The notes: generated from the letters alone by a model not told the origin. 64,000 nt of DNA from CAZUNO01 sp964621445 [NCBI: Candidatus Hadarchaeota archaeon] (GCA_964621445.1 CAZUNO010000009.1:1-64000), one strand, 5' to 3'; positions 1 to 9,687 are shown, numbered from the stretch's first letter. Program-made: numbers and translations.

Positions 1-2031
1 GATACCGACGGCAGGGTCGTCATCTGGAACAGAGCGGCTGAAGAGATAAGCGGTTATAGGTCCGAGGAGGTCGTGGGGCACAATAAGATATGGAAATGGC
101 TCTACCCCGACAAAAAGTATAGAGAATACGTAACTGAGACAGCAGAAAGAATCATTAAGGACCGGGAAGTGGTTGAGGATTTTGAGACCAGGATCAAGAC
201 CAAGGATGGGGATGAGAGAGTCATCTCCTGGTACTCGAGAGGCCTTAAGGACAGCGAAGGTAGAATCATCGGCTCAGTAGCCCTGAAAAGAGACATCACG
301 GACCGGAAAAAGGCGGTGGAGGAAGTGGAGGAACGGAATAAAGAACTCATGCACCGGGTTGCCATGGAGATGCTGGTCACCCAGCTGTCAACCAGCTTCA
401 TAGGCTGCCCATCATGTGAAGTTGACGAACGACTAGACACCGCTCTACGAAAGATCGGAGAGTTCACCGGCGTTGACCGTTCCTATATCTTCCTCTTCTC
501 CAACGATGGAGAAACCATGAGCAACACCCACGAATGGTGTGCCCCGAAAACCAGACCACAGATCCAGAATCTACAGCAACTACCCGCCGATACCTTCCCC
601 TGGTGGATGGAGAAGCTAAAGAGATTCGAAAACATACACATACCCCGGGTCTCCGACCTACCGGACGAGGCTGAGGAAGAGAAACAGATACTGCAATCAC
701 AGGAAATAAAATCCGTCCTCGTAGTGCCCCTGGTAATGAGTGGATCGGCCAGGGGATTCATGGGCCTGGACTCCGTCCACAGAGCAAAGACCTGGCCAGA
801 GCTAGATATAAGGCTGCTAAGAACCGTAGCCGGAGCGATCTCAGGCACCCTGGAAAGAAAACAGACAGAGGACAAACTGAAGGAAAGCGAGGAAAGATAC
901 CGCACCATATTCGAATCCGCTAACGACGCCGTGGTTTTACTATCCCCAGAAGGAAAAATACTGGAAATAAACCAGAGAGCAGGGGAAATTTTCGGGTACA
1001 AACCCCAAAAATTCAAAGGAAAAACCATACAGGAATTACTCCAACTATTCCCCCAAAACAGCCTGAAAAAGATCGGTGAAAAATTTACCAAACGCATGAA
1101 AGGCAGCCATACCGAACCCTACGAGGTAGAACTCGTAGATGGAAACGGGAAGAAAAGAACCGTAGAGATAAACGCCAGCCCCATAAAAAAAGACGGCCAG
1201 ATAGTGGGAGATATGGCCATTCTAAGAGACATAACCCAACGAAAAAGAAACGAACAAAAACTAAGAGAGTACTCCCACCACCTAGAAGACATCGTAGAGA
1301 AACGAACCAAACAACTCAAAGAAAAAGAACGCCTATCAGCCATAGGAGAGACCACAACCATGGTAGGGCACGACCTCCGCAACCCGCTACAGGCAATAGT
1401 CAACAACCTCTACCTAGCCAACAAAAAAATCCAAGAAATGACACCCCAAGAGAAAGAGATCGTAAAAAAAGCCGGAATACGCCACATACACAGAACCATA
1501 GAGCAACAAAGCCAATACATGAACAAGATCGTCTCCGACCTCCAGGACTACGCCAGACCCATTCAACCAGAATTCCAAGAAACCAACATCCACAAACTAA
1601 TAGAACAAGTCGTAAAAAGTACAGAAATCCCCCGCAACATACAAACCACAATAAAAACCCCTCACAACCTCCCCAAAATTCAGGTAGACCCCGGGATGTT
1701 GAGAAGAGCCATAACCAACCTAGTCACCAACGCCATACAGGCAATGCCCAACCGAGGCCAACTAACCATAAAAATAGAAAACACAGAGAACCAAGCAACA
1801 ATCAAATTCCGAGACACCGGAACCGGAGTAAATCAAAAGGACCGAGACAAGATTTTCGAACCCATGTACACCACAAAGGCCCAAGGACAGGGATTCGGAC
1901 TACCAGTATGTAAAAGAATAATCCAGGCCCACCAAGGAAAAATCACATACAGAAACAACCAAAACCAAGGAACAACCTTCACCGTAACCCTACCCAACAC
2001 CCAACAAAAAAACCATGGGAATACTAGTTGA
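1..2031 (+). CDS. PAS/GAF/PAS sensor histidine kinase, 5' truncated by the window edge
   Basis: The reading frame is open from base 1 (first residues read DTDGRVVIWNRAAEEISGY, a PAS core), so the true start lies upstream. Domains in order, counted from base 1: PAS (about 1-100), GAF (about 115-280), PAS with PAC tail (about 300-410), short coiled coil, HisKA with H-box VGHDLRNPLQA (phospho-His near residue 457), then HATPase with N-box NLVTNAIQAM, G1 box DTGTG and G2 box GQGFGL. No transmembrane segment is visible, so the kinase is probably a cytosolic sensor. Autophosphorylation on His is the expected activity, and no response regulator is adjacent. Codon use changes along the gene: from about base 900 onward the coding strand becomes strongly T-poor and A/C-rich (AAA, AAC, CAA codons), unlike the first part and unlike most neighbours. 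Confidence 0.93.
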   Translation, partial: DTDGRVVIWNRAAEEISGYRSEEVVGHNKIWKWLYPDKKYREYVTETAERIIKDREVVEDFETRIKTKDGDERVISWYSRGLKDSEGRIIGSVALKRDITDRKKAVEEVEERNKELMHRVAMEMLVTQLSTSFIGCPSCEVDERLDTALRKIGEFTGVDRSYIFLFSNDGETMSNTHEWCAPKTRPQIQNLQQLPADTFPWWMEKLKRFENIHIPRVSDLPDEAEEEKQILQSQEIKSVLVVPLVMSGSARGFMGLDSVHRAKTWPELDIRLLRTVAGAISGTLERKQTEDKLKESEERYRTIFESANDAVVLLSPEGKILEINQRAGEIFGYKPQKFKGKTIQELLQLFPQNSLKKIGEKFTKRMKGSHTEPYEVELVDGNGKKRTVEINASPIKKDGQIVGDMAILRDITQRKRNEQKLREYSHHLEDIVEKRTKQLKEKERLSAIGETTTMVGHDLRNPLQAIVNNLYLANKKIQEMTPQEKEIVKKAGIRHIHRTIEQQSQYMNKIVSDLQDYARPIQPEFQETNIHKLIEQVVKSTEIPRNIQTTIKTPHNLPKIQVDPGMLRRAITNLVTNAIQAMPNRGQLTIKIENTENQATIKFRDTGTGVNQKDRDKIFEPMYTTKAQGQGFGLPVCKRIIQAHQGKITYRNNQNQGTTFTVTLPNTQQKNHGNTS

Positions 2032-2640
2032 TCGAAAACGAGGCATGGTCAGATCATAATTATTCCGAGAATACGTCCTAATGGAGTTGAACGTCAGGAA
2101 GGGATAATTGGATTGCCAGCCTTAAACGGCTCTATCTAAATGGAAACGGAGCCAGAATCCTTCATCGCCTGCCCCAAACTTACATTACACTCCACAGTCA
2201 ATCTCTTCAGGGGTTCTTCTCTATCCCCGGAGCTGAATACCACGCCCCTTCAAATTCGGTATCTCGCGGCTAGCTCCAGGCCTCGGCCACTTCCCCAGCT
2301 TTATATTTCGTTTTTCTCCCCCAAATGCATAGAAGGAGTTGGTGTATGGAGTTCAGTTCACGCTTGGTTAGCTCCCTGATGATCAATCTCGATCCCACCC
2401 GAATAACAAGTCAATGCTCAACATGTTTAGCTAGGATAAGAATACTAATCTGTCCGAATCCTTAGGATAGATAGCAAGGTCTATCTTCATTAGCTCCAAT
2501 CGAGGAACTCTAAGCCAGATCGATATTCCAGGCTTTCAGATAGGCCTGGTGCTGGTAAGCCCCAAAGAAAGATACAGTTATGATATCGGACATTGAATAT
2601 CCGCCCCGTCCCACATGGACCAAGTAGAGGTTGACCGGAA
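2032..2640. other. long intergenic region, mostly without recognisable content
   Basis: About 600 bases lie between the kinase and the FG-GAP gene. I see no RNA gene and no conserved reading frame. The only organised element is a TATA-like box (TTTATATTT at 2300-2308) with a purine-rich Shine-Dalgarno (AGAAGGAG at 2331-2338) in front of a 39-codon frame, listed separately. The region may hold gene remnants. Confidence 0.5.
2346..2465 (+). CDS. possible 39-residue peptide or gene remnant
   Basis: ATG at 2346 sits 7 bases after AGAAGGAG and about 40 bases after a TATA-like box, the layout of a real archaeal gene start. The product (MEFSSRLVSSLMINLDPTRI...) has three cysteines near its end and resembles nothing I know. 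It could be the surviving 5' end of a decayed gene. The expression signals, not the protein, are the reason for listing it. Confidence 0.22.
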   Translation: MEFSSRLVSSLMINLDPTRITSQCSTCLARIRILICPNP

Positions 2641-3990
2641 TTGACAGGCGATACGAAACACACCAGGACGCCGGGACCTGCCCGTCTCCAGAAGCAGTTC
2701 TCGATCGAACCCTTCGGTGGGTCCATCATGAAGATCGCCGATATTAACGATGATGGCCGCCAGGAGCTGCTTTTACTGCAGAGCGCGGGCCAGTTCTGCA
2801 GCGAGATAGAGAATCCCGAAGGGGTATCCATCGAGAGCCTTGACCCCTCGCTATACTGCCTGACCGCGGTATCCCTGGAGGGCGAGGTCCTGTGGCAGGT
2901 AGGGGAGCCATACGAGAATCCCGGAGTCCCTTTCATCTCTCACGGGGGGAGCAGCATCATAGTTCGGGATGTCGATGGTGATGGTCACTGCGAGGTCCTG
3001 TCCGTTCAGGCCGGTCGCTTATCCATTCTTGACGGTCACACCGGGGTGGAAAAGGCCTCCACGAACCTTCCCACGGACAATTACATCATGCTTGAGACGG
3101 CTGATTTCGACCCGGCGGAAAAAGGTCTGCAGATAATCTGCAAGGTTAACAACCGATCCTACCCCCCTTGGCCCTACGCAAACCCTCTAATCGTATTGAA
3201 CTGCGATCTCTCCATCTACCAGGAACCCCTTGCCATTCCCGGGGCCGGGCATAACATGATATCCATGGATCTCAACAATGACGGGCGCGACGAGCTCCTC
3301 GTAGGATACAGCCTGCTGGACCATGATCTGGAGGAGATGTGGAGGGTTGATTTCGGGGAGGGATTTGACTACATACAAAATCACGCGGACCACATCGCGG
3401 TGAGCGATATTGATGGGGACGGTGACCTGGAGATAATGTATTCCGGGTCCCAGGATTTCTTCGTGGCCGATCTTGAGGGAAACGTGATCTGGAAGACAAA
3501 CGCCGGGCACAGCCAGATATCCGTTCCCGGTCCCTTTGGCCCCGGGGGCGAGACCAGGATAATCATGAGCGAGAAGAATAGAGGAGGGTGGGGTTTGTCG
3601 TCCACCGGTGACGTCCTTTGGAACCGAGCCGATATCAACGGATACGTGCTGTCCCAAATCAACTGGCATCAGGAAGTGCCAAGGACATGGGCCGTGTTTC
3701 AGCCCCAGTTGAAGCCCTTCGACAGCCCCCCCATACACAGCAAACCGGCCTGGAGCCGCCAACTGTGGCCATGCCTAATGGACGGAAATGGCCAAATGCA
3801 CGACATAATCCCCTGGAAGGACGACTACTCCCATCCGCCCTACGAGATCTGGTCCCACCGTTCCTACGACTGCGGTCTAAGGTACGAGACCCTCTCCGCG
3901 GACATAGACGGCGACGGCCTGGACGAAATGCTGGTCTTCAACCGCCACAGAGTTTGGATATTTCATTCAGCCGAGACGGGAAAGGACTGA
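2641..3990 (+). CDS. FG-GAP/VCBS-type beta-propeller repeat protein
   Basis: This 449-residue protein has at least five calcium-binding-like DxDxDG motifs: IADINDDGRQELLLL, VRDVDGDGHCEVLSV, MDLNNDGRDELLVG, VSDIDGDGDLEIMY and ADIDGDGLDEMLVF. They define repeats of an FG-GAP/VCBS propeller such as those found in rhamnogalacturonan-lyase-like and integrin-like proteins. Such proteins are usually exported, but here no signal peptide is visible. The start is a TTG at 2641 that follows an in-frame stop at 2632, with AGAGG at 2626-2630 as a plausible ribosome binding site. It is convergent with the Gfo/Idh gene. Its position at the edge of a sulfatase/glycosidase-like cluster suggests a role in glycan handling, which is inference; the catalytic class is unknown. 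Confidence 0.75.
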   Translation: MTGDTKHTRTPGPARLQKQFSIEPFGGSIMKIADINDDGRQELLLLQSAGQFCSEIENPEGVSIESLDPSLYCLTAVSLEGEVLWQVGEPYENPGVPFISHGGSSIIVRDVDGDGHCEVLSVQAGRLSILDGHTGVEKASTNLPTDNYIMLETADFDPAEKGLQIICKVNNRSYPPWPYANPLIVLNCDLSIYQEPLAIPGAGHNMISMDLNNDGRDELLVGYSLLDHDLEEMWRVDFGEGFDYIQNHADHIAVSDIDGDGDLEIMYSGSQDFFVADLEGNVIWKTNAGHSQISVPGPFGPGGETRIIMSEKNRGGWGLSSTGDVLWNRADINGYVLSQINWHQEVPRTWAVFQPQLKPFDSPPIHSKPAWSRQLWPCLMDGNGQMHDIIPWKDDYSHPPYEIWSHRSYDCGLRYETLSADIDGDGLDEMLVFNRHRVWIFHSAETGKD

Positions 3991-4008
3991 TTTCCGATCC
4001 TTCAAATA

Positions 4009-5010
4009 TCAAGACAGCTTGACGTTGGCCAGGCCCTCGTCGGCGGCTTGCTGGGCGGCCAGCGTCTTAGCGGTTGAATCCAGGCATTCCCTGGTTGTCA
4101 AAAGGGGCTCATAATCGCTCCTCCCGCTTATTTCAGCGACGATATCGTTAACAAAGTTAGTATCGTTGAGCATACGCGGGGGGACTTCCCTCTCCGCTTG
4201 GTTATCTTTCCTGAGAACTATTTTCCTGCCGAGGTCAATTTCGAGGGCCCCTTCAGTACCGATAAAATGAAAAGTCCACGGAGAGGAATGCCCCTCGGGA
4301 GTCTTGTATGAGGCATCGATGAACACTCCCGCTTCGTTGGCAAGTTTGAAACTCGCCATGGCTACATCCTGAAAAAAGGGCACGCTCTTAGGTTCGAAAT
4401 GTGCGGTGTGGGCGGACAGGACCTCGGCTATCTCGATCCCCGTTATCCATTGGATTGAATCGACGCCATGGACCATAAGATCGTTAATCGTTCCCTCCTG
4501 TGCGCCCTCTTCGAAGTACCAGTCGGGCCTTCCCGACCGGTAGTTCAGCCCGTGGTACCCGGTTACTATTCCGTTCGTTATCTCGCCGATTTCCCCATCC
4601 TGAACCAGCTTTCTGGCCGTTTGGATGGCCGGGCTGCTCCGCAGGGAGAGGCCCACGGTAAGGCTCAACCTCTTTTCCGCGACAAGTTTTTCTATACTCT
4701 CCAGCTCTTCCGGACGCGTGCATAGGGGCTTGTCGGAAATCACGTGTTTGCCCGTTTCCAGGGCCTTTATTGCCTGTCTCCCTCTTTTTGCGTAAATATC
4801 GCAGATTGCCAGTATGTCAAAGTCGACTTCCTCCAGCATTTCATCAAAAACCCGGAAGTCCACATTGATATCGCACCTGTCAATGATATCTGCGCACTCC
4901 TGTGGTTCCTCCTCGCAGCAGGCGACGATTTCGAGATCGGGGTGGTCCCGGACCTTGCTGACGATGGAAGCGATATGACCGTGCCTGAATCCTGAAATTG
5001 CGACTTTCAT
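4009..5010 (-). CDS. Gfo/Idh/MocA-family NAD(P)-dependent oxidoreductase
   Basis: The 333-residue protein has an N-terminal Rossmann strand (MKVAISGFRHGHIASI) in which the usual GxGxxG is altered, then the family hallmark motif ISDKPLCTRPEELE (the EKP-type segment with the catalytic lysine near residue 94). A C-terminal alpha/beta sugar-binding domain with the dinuclear-site-like stretch LMVHGVDSIQWITG follows. Family members oxidise or isomerise sugars and cyclitols, and the substrate here cannot be read. The start ATG at 5010 is preceded by GGAGG with good spacing. It is transcribed in the same direction as the sulfatase and GH32-like genes upstream, consistent with one catabolic unit. Confidence 0.9.
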   Translation of the reverse strand: MKVAISGFRHGHIASIVSKVRDHPDLEIVACCEEEPQECADIIDRCDINVDFRVFDEMLEEVDFDILAICDIYAKRGRQAIKALETGKHVISDKPLCTRPEELESIEKLVAEKRLSLTVGLSLRSSPAIQTARKLVQDGEIGEITNGIVTGYHGLNYRSGRPDWYFEEGAQEGTINDLMVHGVDSIQWITGIEIAEVLSAHTAHFEPKSVPFFQDVAMASFKLANEAGVFIDASYKTPEGHSSPWTFHFIGTEGALEIDLGRKIVLRKDNQAEREVPPRMLNDTNFVNDIVAEISGRSDYEPLLTTRECLDSTAKTLAAQQAADEGLANVKLS

Positions 5011-5224
5011 GGCTAATTACCTCCTGGACATGGTATTTCATGCCTATTGTAACTTGTGGATCTCCACGCCATTCCGACCGAACGCCCGTTAATCAATCTT
5101 TCAGAGATGGCGCTCTGCGGATCAATGCTTTTCACCGCGAAAAATATCCCTTTCCGGCATGGGGAGGGCATCCGGTGTGACTGACCTGAGGCCTGGGTCG
5201 CAGTCCAAACCCGGGGTAACTCCT

Positions 5225-6718
5225 CTATGAGGGAGCCCGCATACGAGTTATTACTCTCTCCTCCAGTTCCTCGAGGTCAGCATCGTGGCTTATAAAATCC
5301 AGTACCTGCCCGTCCCCCACTCGCTCGGCCTCCTCGACCAGCAGCGAGAGGAAATGCTTTCTTTTCTCTCGGCACCTGGGTTCGTAGAAACGGTTGCAAA
5401 TCTCCTCGGGATCCTCCTCCAGATCGTAGAGCTCGCAGAGATCGGAGAAGTTCCAGACGAGCTTCCATCTCCCGTCGGTTACCATCCGCGCCGAGTAATG
5501 TCCATACCAGTCGCCGTGGTACTGGGCGTAATGCACGCGGCGTGGCCACTGGTGGTCCTTTCCGGCAAAGGTCCTCAGCGAGCGGCCGTGGAGGGGCTGA
5601 TCGCCCATCTTCCCCTGCCGTCCCCCGGCCATAAGGTCCACGCAGGTGGCAGTGACATCCATGAGGTGCACAGGCTCGCCCACCCTCTTGCTGGCTCTTT
5701 GCTTAGGCGGCTTGAAAATCAGGGGGATGCGGTAGATCTCGTCGTACATGTAGGAGCCCTTGCTGGGAAATCCGTGTGAATTTGCCATGTCGCCGTGGTC
5801 CGCGGTGAAAAAAATCGCCGTATCCTCGTAAAGGCCTTCCTTCTTGAGATAATCTATATTCTCGCCCAGGCATTGATCGATGAGTTCCAGGTAGGAAAAG
5901 CAAGCTGACAGTTTTTGTTTCAGATTATTGTCGCGATCCTCATTGGCGAGGTCCCCCTGGCTCATTTTCGCCACCACCTGCAGTTTTTGCTGGTTAATCG
6001 GTTTGCCATCCAGGGGATCGTTTCGGTTTGGCCACAGAGGGATATCCTCCGGCTCGTAGCGTATGCCGAATTCCTCCGGCACTAGCCAGGGAGAATGTGG
6101 GCCCGGGAAGGAGCAGAAGGCGAGGAACGGGCGCTGCCGGTCGCGATCGCCAATAAATTCCCGGCAGTAGCGAGCCGCCGCCACATCAGGGAAGTCCTGT
6201 ATGGGCACCCCTACCGTTCCGGAAACCTGGCCGGGTGGGATATCGCGGTTCCCCTTTTCCTCAACCAACTCTCCCAGTTTGAGGTTAGGGTGCCAGTGAG
6301 AACTCGAAAGATAGGAGGGGCCGTTCTCCGAGGGACGGGGATGGGTGACATGGAAACGGGAATCGAACAGGTCGTCCGCCGGCCCGATGTGCCATTTCCC
6401 GAAATAGCCGGTCTGATACGCTGTAGCGCCGTCTGCCCAGTCCTGGATCATGCTCACCTCCGGGCGGAGGTGATGGCAATAGCTGTACCCAGGGGTGGAG
6501 TTATTGAACATATGATGATCGTGGGCGTAGAGCCCGGTCATCAGGCTTGCCCTGGCGGGCGAACATATCGCCGTCGGTGTGTAGGCATTGTCGAAAACAA
6601 TCGAGTCCGCCGCGAGGGCGTCGATATTTGGTGTCCGCACCAGGTCGCTTCCATAGCAGCCAAGCAGGTCCACTCTCAACTGGTCACAAAACATAACCAG
6701 AACGTTCTTCTTCTCCAT
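5225..6718 (-). CDS. sulfatase, formylglycine type, apparently cytosolic
   Basis: A type I sulfatase of the alkaline-phosphatase superfamily, about 497 residues. The nucleophile motif CSPARASLMTG is intact (Cys is converted to formylglycine in this family), as are the metal ligands in NVLVMFCDQLR and FTADHGDMANSHG. I chose the start at 6718 (MEKKNVLVMF) because AAAGGAG lies just upstream of it; a longer frame from TTG at 6736 would include that ribosome binding site in the coding region. No signal peptide is present, whereas most bacterial glycan sulfatases are exported. No formylglycine-generating enzyme or anaerobic sulfatase-maturase is visible in the window, so activation would depend on a gene elsewhere. 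The neighbours are Gfo/Idh and GH32-like genes. Confidence 0.92.
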   Translation of the reverse strand: MEKKNVLVMFCDQLRVDLLGCYGSDLVRTPNIDALAADSIVFDNAYTPTAICSPARASLMTGLYAHDHHMFNNSTPGYSYCHHLRPEVSMIQDWADGATAYQTGYFGKWHIGPADDLFDSRFHVTHPRPSENGPSYLSSSHWHPNLKLGELVEEKGNRDIPPGQVSGTVGVPIQDFPDVAAARYCREFIGDRDRQRPFLAFCSFPGPHSPWLVPEEFGIRYEPEDIPLWPNRNDPLDGKPINQQKLQVVAKMSQGDLANEDRDNNLKQKLSACFSYLELIDQCLGENIDYLKKEGLYEDTAIFFTADHGDMANSHGFPSKGSYMYDEIYRIPLIFKPPKQRASKRVGEPVHLMDVTATCVDLMAGGRQGKMGDQPLHGRSLRTFAGKDHQWPRRVHYAQYHGDWYGHYSARMVTDGRWKLVWNFSDLCELYDLEEDPEEICNRFYEPRCREKRKHFLSLLVEEAERVGDGQVLDFISHDADLEELEERVITRMRAPS

Positions 6719-6855
6719 GTCCGGATCTCCTTTCAAGGCCCAAATCGGTGCATCTCACAATTAAAGAGTTACGTCTTCACTGGAGGACCGCTTCCGGGAA
6801 TGACTCCCTTTTTTAGTATCAGGTGGCGGTTAGCCCAAGACCTTTATGGATCGGC

Positions 6856-8274
6856 TTAATCCCTGAATTGAAATGCGTAGAGATCGGCATTGGTGAGGTA
6901 AAACCTGACCCGGACCGGCTGCCCGGCCAGTGATCCAAGCTTCCGGTCCCCCTTCCATTCCACGGGAAGGTGGACCGAATTATAGGTAACAGGTACCGCC
7001 TCCTCGCGGCTTAAGCCCTGGATCGGATGGCCATCAGGATCCATCATCTCCACCTCCACCGACCCTCCTCCGGCAGCGTCGGCATTCAGCTCCAGCCGGT
7101 CACCCCGGAACCTCAGGGGCGGGGTGGTGAACCACCCGCCGTCAATGCCACCGCTGACGCTCACGAAGCCGTCAAGTCGCAGGACGGCCCTGCCTATTCC
7201 CGAAAGCTCCTCACCGGCTGTGGTGTCTAGATCTCCGCTGGGACCGTGTTCCCGGTTCGAACCCACGTAGTATATCCAGAGCTCATCACCCATGCGGACC
7301 GGACGCGGCATCGCCCAGACGAACCGGGAGTCGAAACGGCCCTCGGGACCTAGTCCCATGAAGGGTCTCCGACCTCCCAACCGCTTGAACTCCTTTCCGT
7401 CACGGCTGACGGCCAGCTGGACATCTATGGCCGAGGGACCGGATCCCTCCTTCTCCCAGTCCACCCAGTGCCAAAATGTCTGGAGCAGCATGATATAGAC
7501 CCCGTGGTAGGGAAAAACAGCCGCCCCGTAGAAATCAACCGGCGGGCTCGATTCCCCAGGTTCGTGGGTGGACCAGTCACGCTCGTCGGGAGCCATGATT
7601 ATCTGCTCCTCCTCCCATTCCTCCAGGTCGTCGGATTCCAGGCGCCTGACGGTCCGGAATCGGCACGATTGGTCCTCATCCGATTCAACCCACTTACGTG
7701 TGTAGATAAGGTAACGGCCCTCGTCCCGGTCCCAGAAAACGATGCTTTGGGTGTCCTTGTCACCGATCTCGGGCGTGGCGTACAGGCTCCAGCGGATGCC
7801 GTCGGGCGAGCTGTGCATCTGTAGGTCGCCGGATGGATAGACCTTGGTCTGGGTCTTGTACCTGTGTTCGGGGGGAGCGTTGGGGTCCTTCCATACCGCG
7901 GCCCCCGCGACCTTGGGTCCTGGTATGACTATATTGTTGGCCTTTGACCCTTCGATCTCGTGCAGGCCGATCTCCGGCTTTTTGAAGTGGATCCCGTCCT
8001 CGGACTCGGCATAGGCGACCCGCAAATTTTCGGCCCGGCGGGAATCGTACCAGATCCGGATCTTCCCATCTTCCTTGAGAACGGAGCTGTAGCTGCCGAT
8101 ACTCTCTCCCCGCCCCTCCGGGTCTCTATCCCACCGGCGGTCAGGCGCTATCAGGATTTCTCCATCGCGTCGGGGGGTATGCATTCTCCGGCCGATGTTG
8201 TGCTTGGAGTCCACCAGGAAGCCGTCAAGAAAGACCTGCTTCTCGGTTCCGATGTTGATGATTTGGTCGTTCAT
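6856..8274 (-). CDS. GH32/GH43-like five-bladed beta-propeller, putative glycoside hydrolase
   Basis: The 472-residue protein has a short N-terminal strand (KQVFLDGFLVDSKHNIGRRM) and then repeated propeller blades rich in Trp, Asp and Gly, such as IRIWYDSRR, AAVWKDPNAPPEHRYK, FWDRDEGRYLIYTRKW and VQLAVSRDGKEFKRLG. This pattern is typical of uncharacterised GH32-like proteins that sit next to sulfatases in bacteria. The C-terminal 120 residues form a beta-rich extension (LRFRGDRLELNADA...). There is no signal peptide. It lies upstream of the sulfatase with a gap of about 135 bases, same strand. I cannot identify the catalytic pair with confidence, so activity is a family inference. Confidence 0.72.
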   Translation of the reverse strand: MNDQIINIGTEKQVFLDGFLVDSKHNIGRRMHTPRRDGEILIAPDRRWDRDPEGRGESIGSYSSVLKEDGKIRIWYDSRRAENLRVAYAESEDGIHFKKPEIGLHEIEGSKANNIVIPGPKVAGAAVWKDPNAPPEHRYKTQTKVYPSGDLQMHSSPDGIRWSLYATPEIGDKDTQSIVFWDRDEGRYLIYTRKWVESDEDQSCRFRTVRRLESDDLEEWEEEQIIMAPDERDWSTHEPGESSPPVDFYGAAVFPYHGVYIMLLQTFWHWVDWEKEGSGPSAIDVQLAVSRDGKEFKRLGGRRPFMGLGPEGRFDSRFVWAMPRPVRMGDELWIYYVGSNREHGPSGDLDTTAGEELSGIGRAVLRLDGFVSVSGGIDGGWFTTPPLRFRGDRLELNADAAGGGSVEVEMMDPDGHPIQGLSREEAVPVTYNSVHLPVEWKGDRKLGSLAGQPVRVRFYLTNADLYAFQFRD

Positions 8275-8307
8275 CTCTCGTACCTATCATCCTCGACCCA
8301 TTCCACC

Positions 8308-8316
8308 ATATATTTG
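8308..8316 (-). promoter_or_regulatory. TATA-like promoter of the GH32-like/sulfatase/oxidoreductase unit
   Basis: On the minus strand AAATATATGG lies about 38 bases before the GH32-like start, in the divergent gap shared with the DUF362 gene. It fits an archaeal TATA box driving the minus-strand catabolic genes. Confidence 0.45.
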
Positions 8317-8454
8317 CTGTGTTACTCATTTCCATCGAAACGCTGGGACCGGAAGTGCAATTCCTTCCTTGAGTCATCCATTTCCACCACACGGTAATTT
8401 GATTAAGGTAAAGAGGATAAAGATCAGTAATCATGAGTAGGGAGTGAGGGAATA

Positions 8455-9687
8455 ATGTCGGAAGAGAAAAAACCCCGCGTTCGAGCCGTCCGCTGCGATC
8501 ACTCGGCCAGCGATGAGCAGGTGTATGAGGCCTTAAAACGTGCAATCAATCCACTGGAATCCGCCTGGCAAAAACTTGAGAAAGCCGAAAAAATCACGGT
8601 CAAGCTAAACCAGGCATGGCCAGAGGAAAAACTGGTATATCACAAGGACCGTCTCCAGGAACTAGTTGACTTCTCGGTGGCCCGGGCACTCTTTCGCCTG
8701 CTGCGGGAGAGGACCGATGCCGAATTACTTTGCACCGAGATCAGCACCAGGGCCGAAAATAATCCGGACCTCACAACCATTGACACCATCACCCTGATGC
8801 CCGTTCTCCGCGAATTCGATGTTGAGTTCGTGGACGGGGACAACCCGCCACACAGGACCTACACCGTGCCCGGCGGCGGTGCCATGTTCAGCCAGTACCT
8901 CCTTCCCACCTCGGTGGTTGACACGGACGCTTTGATATCGGTTCAGACCATGAAGAGCCATAAATTCATGGGCGTAACCCTGTGCCTCAAGAACCTTTTT
9001 GGCCTGATGCCCATGGAACCCCACGGGCGCTCCCGACGTTATTTCCATCACCTGGTGCGTCTTCCCTACGTGCTCGTTGATATAGGACGGATTATCAACC
9101 CCACCCTGAATATTCTGGATGGGCTGGTCGGGCAATCAGGGAAGGAGTGGGGAGGAGAGCCACGTGTCTGCAACACCCTGGTCGCCGGTGACCAAGTCAT
9201 CGCCACCGATGCCTGTGCCACCCACCTCATGGGACAGGACCCCCGGGGGGACTGGCCCCATCAACCCTTCGTGCGGGACCGAAACTCCATTCGAATAGCG
9301 CATGAGAGTGGCTTTGGCACCGCTAGCCTGGACGAGATCGATTTCCAATCGGAAGTTGACTCCCCGGTTGCCTCATTCAGAACGGAGGAGACCGATCCCT
9401 TTGAGACCGTACTTGCCTGGCGCCGATCTACCTGTGAACAGGCCCTGTACTACAGGGATCATCGTGATGGATTCCTTGACGACTACGCGGGGGAATACAT
9501 CCTGCTCCAGGACGGAAAAGTAAGGTGGCACGGAAAATCCAGCTACATCGGGGAGAGCAGGCGCAAGCTTGCAGGTCCAAACAAGCTCAGCGCCCTGTGG
9601 TTCAAGCACGTTGACCCCGACCGTGCCGAGGGAGAGCATTACCAGAGGTATGAGGAAACTCTTCGACGGCTAGAAGAACTGGACTAG
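8455..9687 (+). CDS. DUF362-family protein
   Basis: The 410-residue protein has the DUF362 core: an N-terminal alpha/beta part (ITVKLNQAWPEE), then the conserved DALISVQTMKSHKFMGVTL segment, then the NILDGLVGQSGKEWGG and VAGDQVIATDACATHLMG segments. Members are annotated as iron-sulfur cluster-associated, but this one has no ferredoxin-like CxxCxxC cluster. Its reaction is unknown. The C-terminal 120 residues lie beyond the core. ATG at 8455 follows a purine-rich leader (GGGAGTGAGGG). It is divergent from the GH32-like gene and probably part of the same accessory island. Confidence 0.85.
   Translation: MSEEKKPRVRAVRCDHSASDEQVYEALKRAINPLESAWQKLEKAEKITVKLNQAWPEEKLVYHKDRLQELVDFSVARALFRLLRERTDAELLCTEISTRAENNPDLTTIDTITLMPVLREFDVEFVDGDNPPHRTYTVPGGGAMFSQYLLPTSVVDTDALISVQTMKSHKFMGVTLCLKNLFGLMPMEPHGRSRRYFHHLVRLPYVLVDIGRIINPTLNILDGLVGQSGKEWGGEPRVCNTLVAGDQVIATDACATHLMGQDPRGDWPHQPFVRDRNSIRIAHESGFGTASLDEIDFQSEVDSPVASFRTEETDPFETVLAWRRSTCEQALYYRDHRDGFLDDYAGEYILLQDGKVRWHGKSSYIGESRRKLAGPNKLSALWFKHVDPDRAEGEHYQRYEETLRRLEELD

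Noticed and set aside
2490-2936. 148-codon minus-strand frame across the start of the FG-GAP gene
   Set aside because: Antisense shadow of a repeat-rich coding region; Cys/Pro/Ser-rich with no conserved pattern.
6095-6859. 254-codon plus-strand frame opposite the sulfatase
   Set aside because: Antisense shadow in GC-rich DNA with no start signals and no recognisable fold.
7252-7266. GGTTCGAACC, similar to a tRNA T-loop
   Set aside because: It lies inside the GH32-like coding region, and no acceptor or anticodon stem can be built around it. No tRNA was found anywhere in the window.
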